64,000 nt of DNA from Leeuwenhoekiella sp. MAR_2009_132 (GTDB lineage Bacteria > Bacteroidota > Bacteroidia > Flavobacteriales > Flavobacteriaceae), in contig NZ_JHZY01000002.1 in the NCBI RefSeq assembly GCF_000687915.1, forward strand, positions 1,240,001 to 1,304,000, in the 5' to 3' direction. The notes under the pieces are model-generated. The model ran no database searches. It worked only from the letters and a program-made list of their open reading frames with translations, and had not been told where the DNA came from. Below, piece after piece: positions 27,512 through 37,298 of this stretch (position 1 is the stretch's first letter; the number at the start of each line of letters is the position of its first letter). The translations under genes were made by a program, and so were the position numbers.

Positions 27512-28786
27512 ATGAAAAAATTACTCCTTTTAATACCGGTACTCGCTCTGGTACTCGCCTTTACAGTACCTTCCTTCTATCCTATTGACGGGTATGAGCG
27601 TACCGGGATAGATCGCCTAGCATATCTACAAAAAATTGTACGTGACAGTGTGAAGTACACTCGTATTCCAGCAGGTGCATATCTAGCTACAGCTGATATA
27701 AAATTACGATTAACTTCAAAAAAAGACAGCGCTATCACCTATATGACTGAAGATCCTGCATTGCAGAAAAAAATATCAAGCCTGTTTTATGGTCTTGATG
27801 CCAGTTATTCAATTTCGGTATTAGATATGACAGACACAACTAATCTAAAATATGCCGCGCGTAATGAAACACGAGGTTATCAACCGGGAAGTGTAGGAAA
27901 ACTTGCGATACTGCTAGCGATGTTTGATCAATTAGAAAAACTATGTCCTAACGACTGGGGTGCTCGTGAGAGTCTTTTAAAACATAAGCGTGTTAAAGGC
28001 GGTCCATTTGCAGTATACGATCATCATACCATTCCGCTATACGACATTGAGCAAGATAAATTAACGCGCAGAACGGCTCGTGAAGATGATGTTTTTAGTC
28101 TGTACGAGTGGATAGATCATATGGTTGCCGTAAGCAATAATGGTGCTGCGAGTGTTGTGTATCGCGAAGCTTTATTACTTAAAGTTTTTGGAGAAAAATA
28201 TTTTGACCTTACCGATGAAGAAGCGATGCAGTGGTTTAAAGATACGAGTCGTAAGGAGATTTCAGATCTAGCATTTGAAGTTGTGAATCAACCTTTACGT
28301 GATTTAGGAATTAGTGAAGATGAGTGGCGTCTGGGAGGTTTCTTTACTAACGGTGCAGAACGTTATGTAAGCAGACAAGGTGGTAGTATAGGCTCTCCTA
28401 AAGGGCTGATGAAGTTTCTCGTAAATATTGAACAGGGGAAAGCCGTAGATTCACTTTCTAGCTTAGAAATGAAACGCATTATGTATCAGACAGAACGTCG
28501 TATTAGGTATGCCCAATCAAAAACGCTTGACTCTGCTGCGGTATATTTCAAAAGTGGAAGTTTTTATAAATGTGATCGCTCTAAAGGGGCCTGTGGTGAC
28601 TACGCCGGTAATGTTTTTAACTATATGAATTCAGTAATTATTGTAGAGCATCCTGATAATGGTTCTAAATATATCGTGTGCTTAATGACGAATGTATTAC
28701 GTAAAAATTCAGCCTCAGATCACATGTACCTCGCCGGAAGAATTGACAAAGCAATAGAAGAAGAGATCGCAGCTGCAGGCCAGTAA
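27512..28786 (+). CDS. Class A beta-lactamase-fold serine hydrolase
   Basis: 424 residues. An N-terminal signal peptide or anchor (residues 1-20, ending VPSFYP) is followed by an unassigned 80-residue part and a penicillin-recognising-enzyme domain: Ser127-V-G-Lys130 in PGSVGKLAILLAMF, Ser208-Asn-Asn210 in MVAVSNNGAA, and Lys347-Ser-Gly349 in VYFKSGSF. All three catalytic boxes are present, but there is no clear class A omega-loop ExxLN, so a peptidase or esterase role is more likely than antibiotic breakdown. Located periplasmically. It follows the secreted dikinase at 77 bases and ends before a strong terminator, so the two may be co-transcribed. Confidence 0.78.
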   Translation: MKKLLLLIPVLALVLAFTVPSFYPIDGYERTGIDRLAYLQKIVRDSVKYTRIPAGAYLATADIKLRLTSKKDSAITYMTEDPALQKKISSLFYGLDASYSISVLDMTDTTNLKYAARNETRGYQPGSVGKLAILLAMFDQLEKLCPNDWGARESLLKHKRVKGGPFAVYDHHTIPLYDIEQDKLTRRTAREDDVFSLYEWIDHMVAVSNNGAASVVYREALLLKVFGEKYFDLTDEEAMQWFKDTSRKEISDLAFEVVNQPLRDLGISEDEWRLGGFFTNGAERYVSRQGGSIGSPKGLMKFLVNIEQGKAVDSLSSLEMKRIMYQTERRIRYAQSKTLDSAAVYFKSGSFYKCDRSKGACGDYAGNVFNYMNSVIIVEHPDNGSKYIVCLMTNVLRKNSASDHMYLAGRIDKAIEEEIAAAGQ

Positions 28787-28806
28787 GGTGTATCCTATTT
28801 TGATAT

Positions 28807-28846
28807 TTAAAAAGTCCCTTCAATTAAATTTGAAGGGACTTTTTTG
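28807..28846 (+). terminator. Terminator after the serine hydrolase gene
   Basis: A long stem, AAAAGTCCCTTCAA pairing with TTGAAGGGACTTTT around a short AT-rich loop, ending in a run of T. Confidence 0.9.
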
Positions 28847-29062
28847 ATTATAAACTTAGACCCAAATAAGAATTAAATCATAAGTACGCCCTATACCTAT
28901 TTTATAAGTTATATTTTCATACTGTAACGAAATAATAGCACTATTTTAAGCGCTTTATACTTGTAATATTTGATTGTTTATACACCATTATGTAAATATT
29001 TACGTAACAGATATACATTATTTTAAAAATTCGTATAAATAACCTTGTTTTAAATTTTAAGT

Positions 29063-29070
29063 TATTTTTG
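29063..29070 (+). promoter_or_regulatory. Candidate -7 element for the PAS histidine kinase gene
   Basis: TATTTTTG matches TAnnTTTG exactly. A TTG at 29045-29047 is 15 bases upstream, closer than the usual spacing, so the -33 part is uncertain. Confidence 0.4.
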
Positions 29071-29153
29071 TGAACATACACAATTGATAATTAGCAGCTA
29101 GCAAATAAGTTATTTTAAACAACTTGTAGGTTAAGAAAGTTAGCAAAAACAAA

Positions 29154-32100
29154 ATGTCAGAAAATAGAGAATCCTATAATAAAATCTTTATTGAGCAAGC
29201 CCCAATTGCTATTGCAATGCTTGATAAAAATATGTGTTACTTATCTGTCTCTAAAAAATGGGTGGCAGATTATAAAATGGAAGGCAGGCAAATTATAGGC
29301 CGTTCTCATTATGACCTTTTTCCTGAAATAGGCGACGACTGGAAAGCCAATCATCAAAAGTGTCTTAATGGTGCTATTGATGTTTGTGATGAAGCTCCTT
29401 TTATTCGAGGAGACGGCTCTGTACAGTGGATTTATTGGGATGTGCGCCCCTGGTATATTTCTGAAAATGAGATTGGCGGTTTAATCATGCACACCGGCGA
29501 TATTACTCATATAAAGAATAATGATGAAGAACGAAAGAAAATTGAAAAAATATTAGAGAATACAAATGAGATTGCTCGTATAGGAATTTGGGAAGTTAAT
29601 CTCATTACTAATGAAGTTTATTGGAGTAAGGTTGTATATGAAATTCATGAAGTTTCTGATGGCTTCATTCCTCAAGTAGAGACTAATATAAAATTTTATA
29701 AAGAAGGAAAAAATAGAGACCTCATTTTAAAAGCCATGAAAGAGGCTGTTGAAGATGGTATTCCCTTTGATTTAGAAGTAGAAATTGAGACAGCAACAGG
29801 AAAAACAATATGGGCACGCTCTATAGGTCAGCCCGAAATGGTAGATGGTAAATGCGTACGCCTGGCAGGAATGTTTCAGGATATAAATAAAATGAAAGTA
29901 TCGCAATTGGCTTTAAATAAAGCTAATGTTGAAATGAATGCAATTTTAAATTCAGGCTCTGTTGCTATTATTTCTACAGACAATAATGGGATAATTAATC
30001 ACTTTAATAAAGGAGCTGAAGAGTTATTAGGTTATTCGGCATTAGAAGTTATAGGCATTCATTCTCCTGTTATCTTTCACCTCAAAGACGAGATTGATAG
30101 CTTTCAAAAGAATTTGAGCAAATTGCCTGATAATTCTATTTATCAACAGGACTCAACTAACCTATTAAATAATTTAGATTTTACAGGTACTCGTGAATGG
30201 ACTTATCGTAGAAAAAATGACTCAACCTTACCTGTTGAATTGACTGTTACAGCAATTACCAATGATAACGGAGAACGAATAGGTTTTCTTGGAATATCCT
30301 CTGATATCACAGAACGAAAAAAAGCTCAAAACGAATTAATAAGAAAAAACCAGTTATTAAACTTTGCAGAAGAAATTACTAAAATAGGACACTGGCAATG
30401 GGATATTGTAAATGATAGGATAAAATGGTCTAATAATTTGTTTAATATATTTGAAATAGATAATACCACTTCAAATTTAAAATTTGATACCTATCTTAAT
30501 TTTGTACATCCTGATGATAAAGTTCTTGTCACCACTAATTTTCAGAACGCAATTAATAATAATGGATTTGAGAATTTTAATCATCGAATTAAAACAAATG
30601 GTAAAACAAAAACAATACAACTTATAGGTAAAGTTTTTAAAAATGAAAAAGGAATAGTTACAGAAATGATAGGTACCTGTCAGGATGTAACAGAGCAAAA
30701 AATGGCCGAAAATAAATTTAGAGGCCTTTTAGAATCTGCTCCCGATGCGATGGTAATTGTAAATGAAAAAGGTTGCATTCAACTTATAAATAAACAGGCA
30801 GAAAAACTTTTTGGCTATACTCTTGATGAAATTTTTGACAAACCTGTAGAAATTTTAATTCCAAAACGTTTTACCGGCAATAATGCACATATAGGATTAC
30901 GCGATAGTTTTTTTGCTAAGCCAAAAGTAAAAGCTTTTGGTATGGGTAATGATAAAGAATTATTTGGGGTTAATAAGGCGGGTAAAGAAATTCCTATACA
31001 GATAAGTTTAGGTCCCCTTGAGACTGAAGAAGGTCTTTTGGTTTCTGCCGCAATACGGGATATTACTGCTCAAAAATTAGCTGAAAATGAATTATTAAGG
31101 AACAATCAGCTCTTAAACTTCGCCGAAGAAATTACCTTAATGGGCAACTGGCAATGGGATTTAAAAACCAATAAACTGAAGTGGTCAAAAAATATGTACA
31201 AAATCTTTGATGTAGATAGATCTGCAGATTTAGAAATTAAAACATATTTAGATTTTATACACCCCGAAGATCGAGCAAATGTAGATCAAAAGATTTCTGA
31301 ATCTTTAGGTGGTCTCGCCTTTAATAAGGTGATACATCGCATTATTTTAAACGATGGCACGATAAAAATAATTCAACTTTTAGGAGTAATCGCTGCAAAT
31401 CATCAAGGTAATGTTACAGAAATGGTAGGGACATGTCAGGATATTACGGCTCCTAAAATGGCAGAGAATAAATTTAGGGGCCTGTTAGAGTCTGCTCCTG
31501 ATGCAATGGTTATAGTTAATGAAAAGGGACGCATACAACTTATAAATAAACAGGCAGAAAAGCTGTTTAAATATACACAGGAAGAATTATACGATAAACC
31601 TGTAGAAATACTTATACCCCAACGCTTTACCGGCAACAATGCCCATATAGGTTTACGGGATGGTTTTTTTGCTAAGCCTAAAGTAAAAGCTTTTGGTGTG
31701 GGAAGTGGTAAAGATTTATTTGGAGTAAATAAAGAAGGAAAAGAAATTCCTATTCAAATAAGTTTGAGTCCACTACAAACTGAAGAAGGTCTTCTTGTTT
31801 CTGCAGCAATTCGGGATATTACGACTCAAAAATTAGCCTCACGTAAAATTTTAGAGGCTAAAGAAAACCTCGAAGTTTTGGCTAATAAACTTACTGCGCA
31901 AAATACTCAGCTCGCAGATTTTGTACATATTACATCTCATAATTTAAGAGCCCCGGTAAGCAATTTAAACTCGCTATTAGAATTTTATAATACATCTGAA
32001 AGTGAAGAAGAAAAGGAAATTTTATTTGAGAAGTTTGAAAAGGTTATCAATCATCTTACGTTAACGTTAAACACCCTGATAGAGGCATTAAGAACTAAAA

Positions 32101-32564
32101 GTGATTCCGCTCAAGATGTAGAACAAGTTTCGTTTTCTGAAGTTATGCATAAAACCCAGGAAATTCTTAGTGGTGAAATCTTAGAATCGGGTATCGTCAT
32201 CATCACAGATTTCTCACAGGTGGCAACAATTACTTATAATACTGTTTATTTAGAAAGTATTTTCCTTAATTTGGTTAGTAATGCCATTAAGTATAGAGCC
32301 AAAGACAAAACACCCGAAATTTTTATCAAGTCAGAAATTATTGATAAAAAGATTATCTTGAGTTTTAAAGACAATGGTTTAGGAATAGATTTGATGCGTA
32401 ATGGTCATAAATTATTTGGCTTAAATAAAGTATTTCACAGACATCCAGATGCTAAAGGAGTAGGTTTGTTTATGACAAAAATCCAGGTCGAAGCAATGGG
32501 CGGTACTATTGCTGCAAAAAGTAAAGTGAATGAAGGTTCTACCTTTACGATCAATTTTAATTAA
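29154..32564 (+). CDS. Multi-PAS sensor histidine kinase with internal tandem duplication
   Basis: 1136 residues, no membrane segment, so probably a soluble sensor. Six PAS-type modules run in order from residue 5 to about 890; several end in the PAC-like GxxxDIT pattern. A two-PAS block of about 252 residues is repeated in tandem (starting near residues 395 and 647; both copies contain NQLLNFAEEIT, FRGLLESAPDAMVIVNEKG and KRFTGNNAHIGLRD or close forms). Then follow a dimerisation helix with His929 in SHNLRAPVSN and an HATPase domain (NLVSNAIKYRA, DNGLGIDL, GVGLFMTK). The stand-alone receiver gene begins 2 bases after the stop and is the likely phosphate acceptor. The signal is unknown. Confidence 0.93.
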   Translation: MSENRESYNKIFIEQAPIAIAMLDKNMCYLSVSKKWVADYKMEGRQIIGRSHYDLFPEIGDDWKANHQKCLNGAIDVCDEAPFIRGDGSVQWIYWDVRPWYISENEIGGLIMHTGDITHIKNNDEERKKIEKILENTNEIARIGIWEVNLITNEVYWSKVVYEIHEVSDGFIPQVETNIKFYKEGKNRDLILKAMKEAVEDGIPFDLEVEIETATGKTIWARSIGQPEMVDGKCVRLAGMFQDINKMKVSQLALNKANVEMNAILNSGSVAIISTDNNGIINHFNKGAEELLGYSALEVIGIHSPVIFHLKDEIDSFQKNLSKLPDNSIYQQDSTNLLNNLDFTGTREWTYRRKNDSTLPVELTVTAITNDNGERIGFLGISSDITERKKAQNELIRKNQLLNFAEEITKIGHWQWDIVNDRIKWSNNLFNIFEIDNTTSNLKFDTYLNFVHPDDKVLVTTNFQNAINNNGFENFNHRIKTNGKTKTIQLIGKVFKNEKGIVTEMIGTCQDVTEQKMAENKFRGLLESAPDAMVIVNEKGCIQLINKQAEKLFGYTLDEIFDKPVEILIPKRFTGNNAHIGLRDSFFAKPKVKAFGMGNDKELFGVNKAGKEIPIQISLGPLETEEGLLVSAAIRDITAQKLAENELLRNNQLLNFAEEITLMGNWQWDLKTNKLKWSKNMYKIFDVDRSADLEIKTYLDFIHPEDRANVDQKISESLGGLAFNKVIHRIILNDGTIKIIQLLGVIAANHQGNVTEMVGTCQDITAPKMAENKFRGLLESAPDAMVIVNEKGRIQLINKQAEKLFKYTQEELYDKPVEILIPQRFTGNNAHIGLRDGFFAKPKVKAFGVGSGKDLFGVNKEGKEIPIQISLSPLQTEEGLLVSAAIRDITTQKLASRKILEAKENLEVLANKLTAQNTQLADFVHITSHNLRAPVSNLNSLLEFYNTSESEEEKEILFEKFEKVINHLTLTLNTLIEALRTKSDSAQDVEQVSFSEVMHKTQEILSGEILESGIVIITDFSQVATITYNTVYLESIFLNLVSNAIKYRAKDKTPEIFIKSEIIDKKIILSFKDNGLGIDLMRNGHKLFGLNKVFHRHPDAKGVGLFMTKIQVEAMGGTIAAKSKVNEGSTFTINFN

Positions 32565-32566
32565 GT

Positions 32567-32983
32567 ATGAGAGACCCTTTTAATATCTGTATAGTTGATG
32601 ATGATGACATCTATCAATTCACAATGATAAAAACTCTTGAGTCGTTAAAACTATCTAAGAAAATTATTTCATTTTCAGACGGTGAAGAGGCGCTCGATTT
32701 TATGATAAGTAACCTTAATAAGCAAAAGGAGCTTCCAGACGTTATATTTCTAGATGTTAATATGCCTATTATGGATGGCTTTCAGTTTATGGAAGAGTAC
32801 ATAAAAATAAAGCCAGAAGTGAGTAAAAAAATTATCATTTATATGGTTTCTTCTTCAGTAGATCCTGTAGATATAGAGCGCGCTAAAGGTCTTTGTGAAA
32901 TTTCAGACTACATCATAAAACCTATACGACCCGGTGAACTAACCTGTATTATTAAAGATTTAGAAGAACACGGTAAATTATAA
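32567..32983 (+). CDS. Single-domain response regulator (CheY-like, Rcp1 type)
   Basis: 138 residues, receiver domain only. The acidic pocket (DDDD at residues 11-14), phospho-acceptor Asp63 in IFLDVNMPIMDG, a Ser in place of Thr in MVSSS, and Lys118 in IIKPIRP are present. The insertion around KQKELPD before the Asp strand is typical of Rcp1-like partners of PAS or phytochrome kinases. Two bases separate it from the kinase gene, so they act together. With no output domain, it passes phosphate on or works by protein contact. Confidence 0.93.
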   Translation: MRDPFNICIVDDDDIYQFTMIKTLESLKLSKKIISFSDGEEALDFMISNLNKQKELPDVIFLDVNMPIMDGFQFMEEYIKIKPEVSKKIIIYMVSSSVDPVDIERAKGLCEISDYIIKPIRPGELTCIIKDLEEHGKL

Positions 32984-33027
32984 TGGGTAAAAAGAATTAA
33001 ACTCTGTTTCTAATAATTTAAGGGATT

Positions 33028-33062
33028 AAAAAAACCATTGATAAATTCAATGGTTTTTTGTT
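33028..33062. terminator. Bidirectional terminator between the receiver gene and the molybdoenzyme gene
   Basis: AACCATTGA at 33033-33041 pairs with TCAATGGTT at 33047-33055; runs of A and T lie on the two sides, so it can serve both convergent genes. Confidence 0.85.
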
Positions 33063-33091
33063 TTTAAATTTTTGAAATAGAACAAGAAGAC

Positions 33092-35407
33092 TTAGCTAGC
33101 AATAGGTTCTACTTCCCGCTTATAAATGCGTACTCTTACAGATTTACTGATAGGCGTATTGCTGCGCTCTGCAAAGTGATTATAGGGCACCAGCATATTC
33201 GTTTCAGGGAAATAGGCAGCCACATTACCCTGCGGAATATTATAAGGTATCATCAAAAATTTATGTGCTTCTCGTACTATACCATCATAGGTACTGGTAA
33301 GATCTACAACATCTAACTTTTTTAATCCTTTTAATTCCATGTCTTTCGGATTCATAAAGACTACTCTCCGTTCATTATAAACTCCCCGATATCTATCATC
33401 CAAACCATAAATAGTAGTATTAAACTGATCGTGCGACCGTATAGTCATCATCATAAATTCATCTGCTTCAAGCGTATGCTCAGGTAATTTATTAACCGTT
33501 ATCTGGGCTTTACCACCGGGCAACATGCTAAAATCAAGATTACGTACATTATTTGGCAAGTAATAGCCGTGACCTTTAGATTGTTCTGCTGTTTTTTCAA
33601 AACCTTTTGCAACAAGATCTATGTAGTTTCTAATAATCTCATAATCCTCCCCCATTAGCTTCCAGTCTAAGGGATGCGAATCAAAATAGGCATCTGCCAT
33701 CTCAGCAATTATCTGCGGTTCTGAACGCACATTGTCTGAAGCCGGTTTCAAAATCCCTTTAGACTGACTTATTTTACCCATACTATTTTCTACCGTAAAA
33801 TATCGGCGCTGGCCATTTTGTTCGTCTTTTTCAGACCTTCCCAATGTGGGTAGTATAAGACCTGTTTTACCGGTAACCAAATGTGTTCGATTTAGTTTAG
33901 TACTTATTTGTACGGTAAGATCGCAGTTCTGTAAAGCTTCGGCGGTATATTTTGTGTCAGAGGCAGCCATTAGAAAGTTTCCGCCTAGACAGAAAAAAGC
34001 TTTTGCTTTACCATCATGCATTGCCTGCATAGACTCAACAGTATCAAGACCTCGCTCTGCTGGTGGTGTAAAGTGCATATATTTTTCAATACGCGCATTC
34101 ATATCCTTATCTACAAAATGCTGAATTCCTACACTACGATCACCCTGTACATTACTATGACCACGTACAGGACAGGTACCTGCACCCGGTTTGCCTAATG
34201 CTCCTTTTAAAAGTAACAGATTTACAAACTCGCGTATGTTTTCTACACCGTTTTTATGCTGCGTAAGCCCCATTGCCCAACACACAATAATTTTTGTAGA
34301 ATGGCGCAATAACGCCACAGTTTTATTAATTGCAGACTCATCTACGCCGGTTCTCGATAGTAAATCTTTCTCATCGTAAGACATTAAATCTGCAATAAGC
34401 GCGTCATAACCACTGGTATACTTTTCAATAAAAACGTGATCAAAAACAGTTTTATCTACTGAATCTAATATTGCAAGTTTCTTTAGAATCAATTTTATAA
34501 GCGGAATATCCTGATTGATGTTTACCGGCAAATGCACATTTGCCATATCTACACCACTCCCTATAACACCGCTTAAATGCTGCGGATTTTTAAAATTTAC
34601 CAAACCAGATTCTTCCAGTGGATTGATACTAATAATTTTTCCGCCGTTATTCTTGCACTTCTCTAGTGCAGACATCATTCTGGGGTGATTTGTACCCGGG
34701 TTCTGCCCTGCTATAATTATAACTTCAGCCTCATATAAATCTTCAAGAACCGTTGAGCCTTTTCCTATGCCAAGAGTTTCACCTAAGGCAACACCACTCG
34801 ACTCGTGACACATATTTGAGCAATCTGGCATATTATTAGTGCCAAAAGCACGTGCAAAGGTTCCATATAAAAATGCAGCTTCATTACTAGATCTCCCTGA
34901 TGTATAAAATATGGCTTCGTTAGGATCATTAAGCTTTTTCAACTCTTCAGCAATAAGCGCATATGCAGCATCCCAGCTTATGGGTTCATAATGTAAACTT
35001 CCCGGTCTTAAAACCAATGGTTCTACGAGACGACCAAATTTATTGAGCTCATAATCTGATAAATGTGACAGTTCTTCAACAGACCATTTTTTAAACATGT
35101 CTGCTCCTATTTTATCCGTAGTCGCCTCATCTGCCAGTGCTTTTGCTCCGTTTTCACAATATTCTGCAACAGGAGATCGCTGTTCGGGATCTGGCCAGGC
35201 ACAACTGGGACAATCAAAACCGTCTTTCTGGTTCATCTTTAATAATGCACCCATAGAGCGTAAAACACCCATTTCTTTAAAGCCATGTTTAAGTGCTTCT
35301 TTAACTCCTAACATACCCGCCGCATCGCGTACAGGTTCTCCTAATTTAATATTGGTAAACTCCTCTGCACCCGTTAAAGACACGTTGCGTTTAAAAGACT
35401 GAGACAT
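33092..35407 (-). CDS. FdhF/YdeP-family molybdopterin oxidoreductase
   Basis: 771 residues, the length of YdeP-like proteins of the DMSO reductase superfamily. Near the N-terminus lies CPSCAWPDPEQRSP, the family-typical short Cys motif, in place of the four-Cys iron-sulfur site of formate dehydrogenases. Further family blocks: FYTSGRSSNEAAFLYG, NNMPDCSNMCHESSG, IIAGQNPGTNHPRM, and GHSNVQGDRSVGI. No signal peptide, so cytoplasmic. It should bind bis-MGD cofactor, and the divergent moe/mob/moa cluster supplies just that. The physiological substrate of the family is not settled; E. coli YdeP is linked to acid resistance. Confidence 0.9.
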   Translation of the reverse strand: MSQSFKRNVSLTGAEEFTNIKLGEPVRDAAGMLGVKEALKHGFKEMGVLRSMGALLKMNQKDGFDCPSCAWPDPEQRSPVAEYCENGAKALADEATTDKIGADMFKKWSVEELSHLSDYELNKFGRLVEPLVLRPGSLHYEPISWDAAYALIAEELKKLNDPNEAIFYTSGRSSNEAAFLYGTFARAFGTNNMPDCSNMCHESSGVALGETLGIGKGSTVLEDLYEAEVIIIAGQNPGTNHPRMMSALEKCKNNGGKIISINPLEESGLVNFKNPQHLSGVIGSGVDMANVHLPVNINQDIPLIKLILKKLAILDSVDKTVFDHVFIEKYTSGYDALIADLMSYDEKDLLSRTGVDESAINKTVALLRHSTKIIVCWAMGLTQHKNGVENIREFVNLLLLKGALGKPGAGTCPVRGHSNVQGDRSVGIQHFVDKDMNARIEKYMHFTPPAERGLDTVESMQAMHDGKAKAFFCLGGNFLMAASDTKYTAEALQNCDLTVQISTKLNRTHLVTGKTGLILPTLGRSEKDEQNGQRRYFTVENSMGKISQSKGILKPASDNVRSEPQIIAEMADAYFDSHPLDWKLMGEDYEIIRNYIDLVAKGFEKTAEQSKGHGYYLPNNVRNLDFSMLPGGKAQITVNKLPEHTLEADEFMMMTIRSHDQFNTTIYGLDDRYRGVYNERRVVFMNPKDMELKGLKKLDVVDLTSTYDGIVREAHKFLMIPYNIPQGNVAAYFPETNMLVPYNHFAERSNTPISKSVRVRIYKREVEPIAS

Positions 35408-35770
35408 TTTAATTGATTTTTTTAATTAATGTGGCAATAGCAATCTAAAGCTAATTCACTTGAGATCTTTTATATAAACTACTGAAGTGCAAAAAATGTG
35501 GCATTACCGTAACACAGCTACTTTGCCTGTTCAATTTAAACAATATTTAAAGCCCGAAGTATTAAGAAAAAACTAAAAACAGAAGAGATATTACCACAAT
35601 TCAAGATTAAAATGAAAAGATCTATAATGAGTTTGTATCAGAACCTTTTAAATTTTTTAAGACTGATCAATATCTACTGTACAAACGTCAAAATGCTGTT
35701 AAACCTCACCCATTGTACCAGAGAAAACAAGCAACTATCGTTATATTCGCTAGGACATAACGCTTAACTT
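35408..35770. other. 363-base divergent region between the molybdoenzyme gene and moeA
   Basis: Must hold both promoters. A TATATTCG at 35742-35749, one base off the -7 consensus, lies about 20 bases before the moeA ATG. I find no folded molybdenum-cofactor riboswitch that I can recognise and no open frame. Confidence 0.5.
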
Positions 35771-36946
35771 ATGATATCGGTTTTAGAGGCTCAAGAATTT
35801 GTTTTAAAAAATGCAGAAAAACTGCCGGTAATATCTCTAAAATTAGAAGATAGTTTAGGGTATAATTTGGCTGAAAATTGCCAGGCTCCCTTATCGCTTC
35901 CATCTTTTAGACAATCTGCGATGGACGGTTATGCGTTTATACATACTAATGAAACCCGCTTAAAAGTAACCGGTCAAATACAAGCAGGAGATTTATCCAC
36001 ACCTCATTTAAAACCTGGAGAAGCTGTACGTATTTTTACGGGTGCTCCGGTTCCTGAAACTGCAGATACGGTTGTTATTCAAGAGCACACAACCCGAGAA
36101 GGTGATACTTTAATTATTGAAAAGCTACCCCTACCTAAAGCTAACGTTCGTCCTATTGGCGAGCAATTAACGGCAGGAACTCAAGTTTTAGATCGCGGGC
36201 ATCAGATAAATGAAGCCTCTATTGGTTTTATGGCAGGTTTAGGTTTAACTGAAGTTAAAGTGTATGCTAAACCGAAGGTTTGCATCATAACCACAGGTAA
36301 CGAACTGCAAGAGCGCGGTACACCGCTAAAACCCAATCATATTTATGAAAGTAATGGCATTATGTTGCAGAATGCCTTAAAGCGTCTGGGTATTTTAAAT
36401 ATTCAATTATTAAAAGCTGAAGATACACTTGATGCAACTTCTAAAGCTGTACATCAAGCGTTAGAAAATGCAGATGTTTTAATCGTTTCTGGCGGAATAT
36501 CTGTTGGTGATTTTGATTTTGTTCAGCAGGCATTTCAGGATAATGGAATTGAGGAACACTTTTATAAAGTGAATCAAAAACCCGGAAAACCTTTGTGGTT
36601 TGGTATAAAAGACGATAAATCAGTTTTTGGGTTGCCGGGTAATCCGGCTTCAAGTTTAACCTGTTTTTATGCTTATGTGCTTCCGCATTTAAGATCAAGA
36701 ATGGGTAGTATAAATCCGTTATTAAATAAGCGTTCGGCAATATTGAGTGAAACCATAACAAATATTCACGGTAAAACCCTCTTTCTAAAAGCAGGAGTTA
36801 ATGGTAATACGATTACACCCTTTACAGGGCAGGCAAGCTCAATGTTAAACACGTATGCATTGAGTAATGCACTCTTACTGATTCCGGAAGATACAGAACA
36901 GTTAAATGCCGGTGATGCTGTGACGTATATAGATCTTAATTTTTAA
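35771..36946 (+). CDS. moeA: Molybdopterin molybdenumtransferase MoeA
   Basis: 391 residues. Inserts molybdate into adenylylated molybdopterin. MoeA blocks are clear: SFRQSAMDGYAF near residue 47, IFTGAPVPETADTVV, the KPKVCIITTGNEL start of the MoCF domain, VSGGISVGDFDF, and KPGKPLWFG followed by GLPGNPASS. The C-terminal beta domain is complete. It is the first gene of the eight-gene cofactor operon; the regulator gene starts 2 bases after its stop. Confidence 0.95.
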   Translation: MISVLEAQEFVLKNAEKLPVISLKLEDSLGYNLAENCQAPLSLPSFRQSAMDGYAFIHTNETRLKVTGQIQAGDLSTPHLKPGEAVRIFTGAPVPETADTVVIQEHTTREGDTLIIEKLPLPKANVRPIGEQLTAGTQVLDRGHQINEASIGFMAGLGLTEVKVYAKPKVCIITTGNELQERGTPLKPNHIYESNGIMLQNALKRLGILNIQLLKAEDTLDATSKAVHQALENADVLIVSGGISVGDFDFVQQAFQDNGIEEHFYKVNQKPGKPLWFGIKDDKSVFGLPGNPASSLTCFYAYVLPHLRSRMGSINPLLNKRSAILSETITNIHGKTLFLKAGVNGNTITPFTGQASSMLNTYALSNALLLIPEDTEQLNAGDAVTYIDLNF

Positions 36947-36948
36947 TT

Positions 36949-37281
36949 ATGAGAGCTATTAAAAGTCGTATTTGGATCGAACAGGAAGGTGAAGTCTTTC
37001 TAGGTTATGGGCGTGTTGAATTACTTAAAAAAGTAGCTGAAACACATTCAATAAGTGCTGCTGCAAAAGAAATAAATATGTCGTATAAAAAAGCCTGGAA
37101 GCTTATAAATACTATGAATGCAAATTCTAGACAGCCACTAGTAATTACAAATACTGGAGGTAAAGACGGTGGAGGAACCACATTGACTACCTACGGAAAA
37201 CAAATGATTGAGCAATTTGAAACTTTAAACACTGCTTGTGAGCATTTTTTAAATGATCAATTTAAGGCGTTAAATCAATAA
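36949..37281 (+). CDS. ModE N-terminal-like winged-helix regulator without sensor domain
   Basis: 110 residues. The sequence follows the DNA-binding domain of ModE: IWIEQEGEVFLGYGRVELL, then an HTH around HSISAAAKEINMSYKKAWKLI, and the wing with NTGGKDGGGTTLT. The molybdate-binding TOBE/Mop domains of full ModE (about 260 residues) are absent, so any molybdate sensing must occur otherwise. Placed 2 bases after moeA and 17 before mobA, it probably regulates this operon or the divergent molybdoenzyme gene (inference). Confidence 0.85.
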   Translation: MRAIKSRIWIEQEGEVFLGYGRVELLKKVAETHSISAAAKEINMSYKKAWKLINTMNANSRQPLVITNTGGKDGGGTTLTTYGKQMIEQFETLNTACEHFLNDQFKALNQ

Positions 37282-37298
37282 TAGTCAAAACTTAGTTT

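Larger units (their letters stand above)
28787..29153. other. 367-base intergenic region before the PAS kinase gene
   Basis: Contains the terminator of the preceding gene and, about 85 bases before the kinase ATG, a -7-like element. Otherwise AT-rich, without open frames. Confidence 0.6.

Noticed and set aside
27512-28786. Antibiotic-resistance beta-lactamase
   Set aside because: The three catalytic boxes exist but the class A omega-loop Glu motif is not evident and the gene sits with a dikinase, not with resistance genes.
33846-35402. Several open frames on the plus strand across the molybdoenzyme gene
   Set aside because: They are antisense shadows of a clearly coding gene and have no family likeness or start signals.
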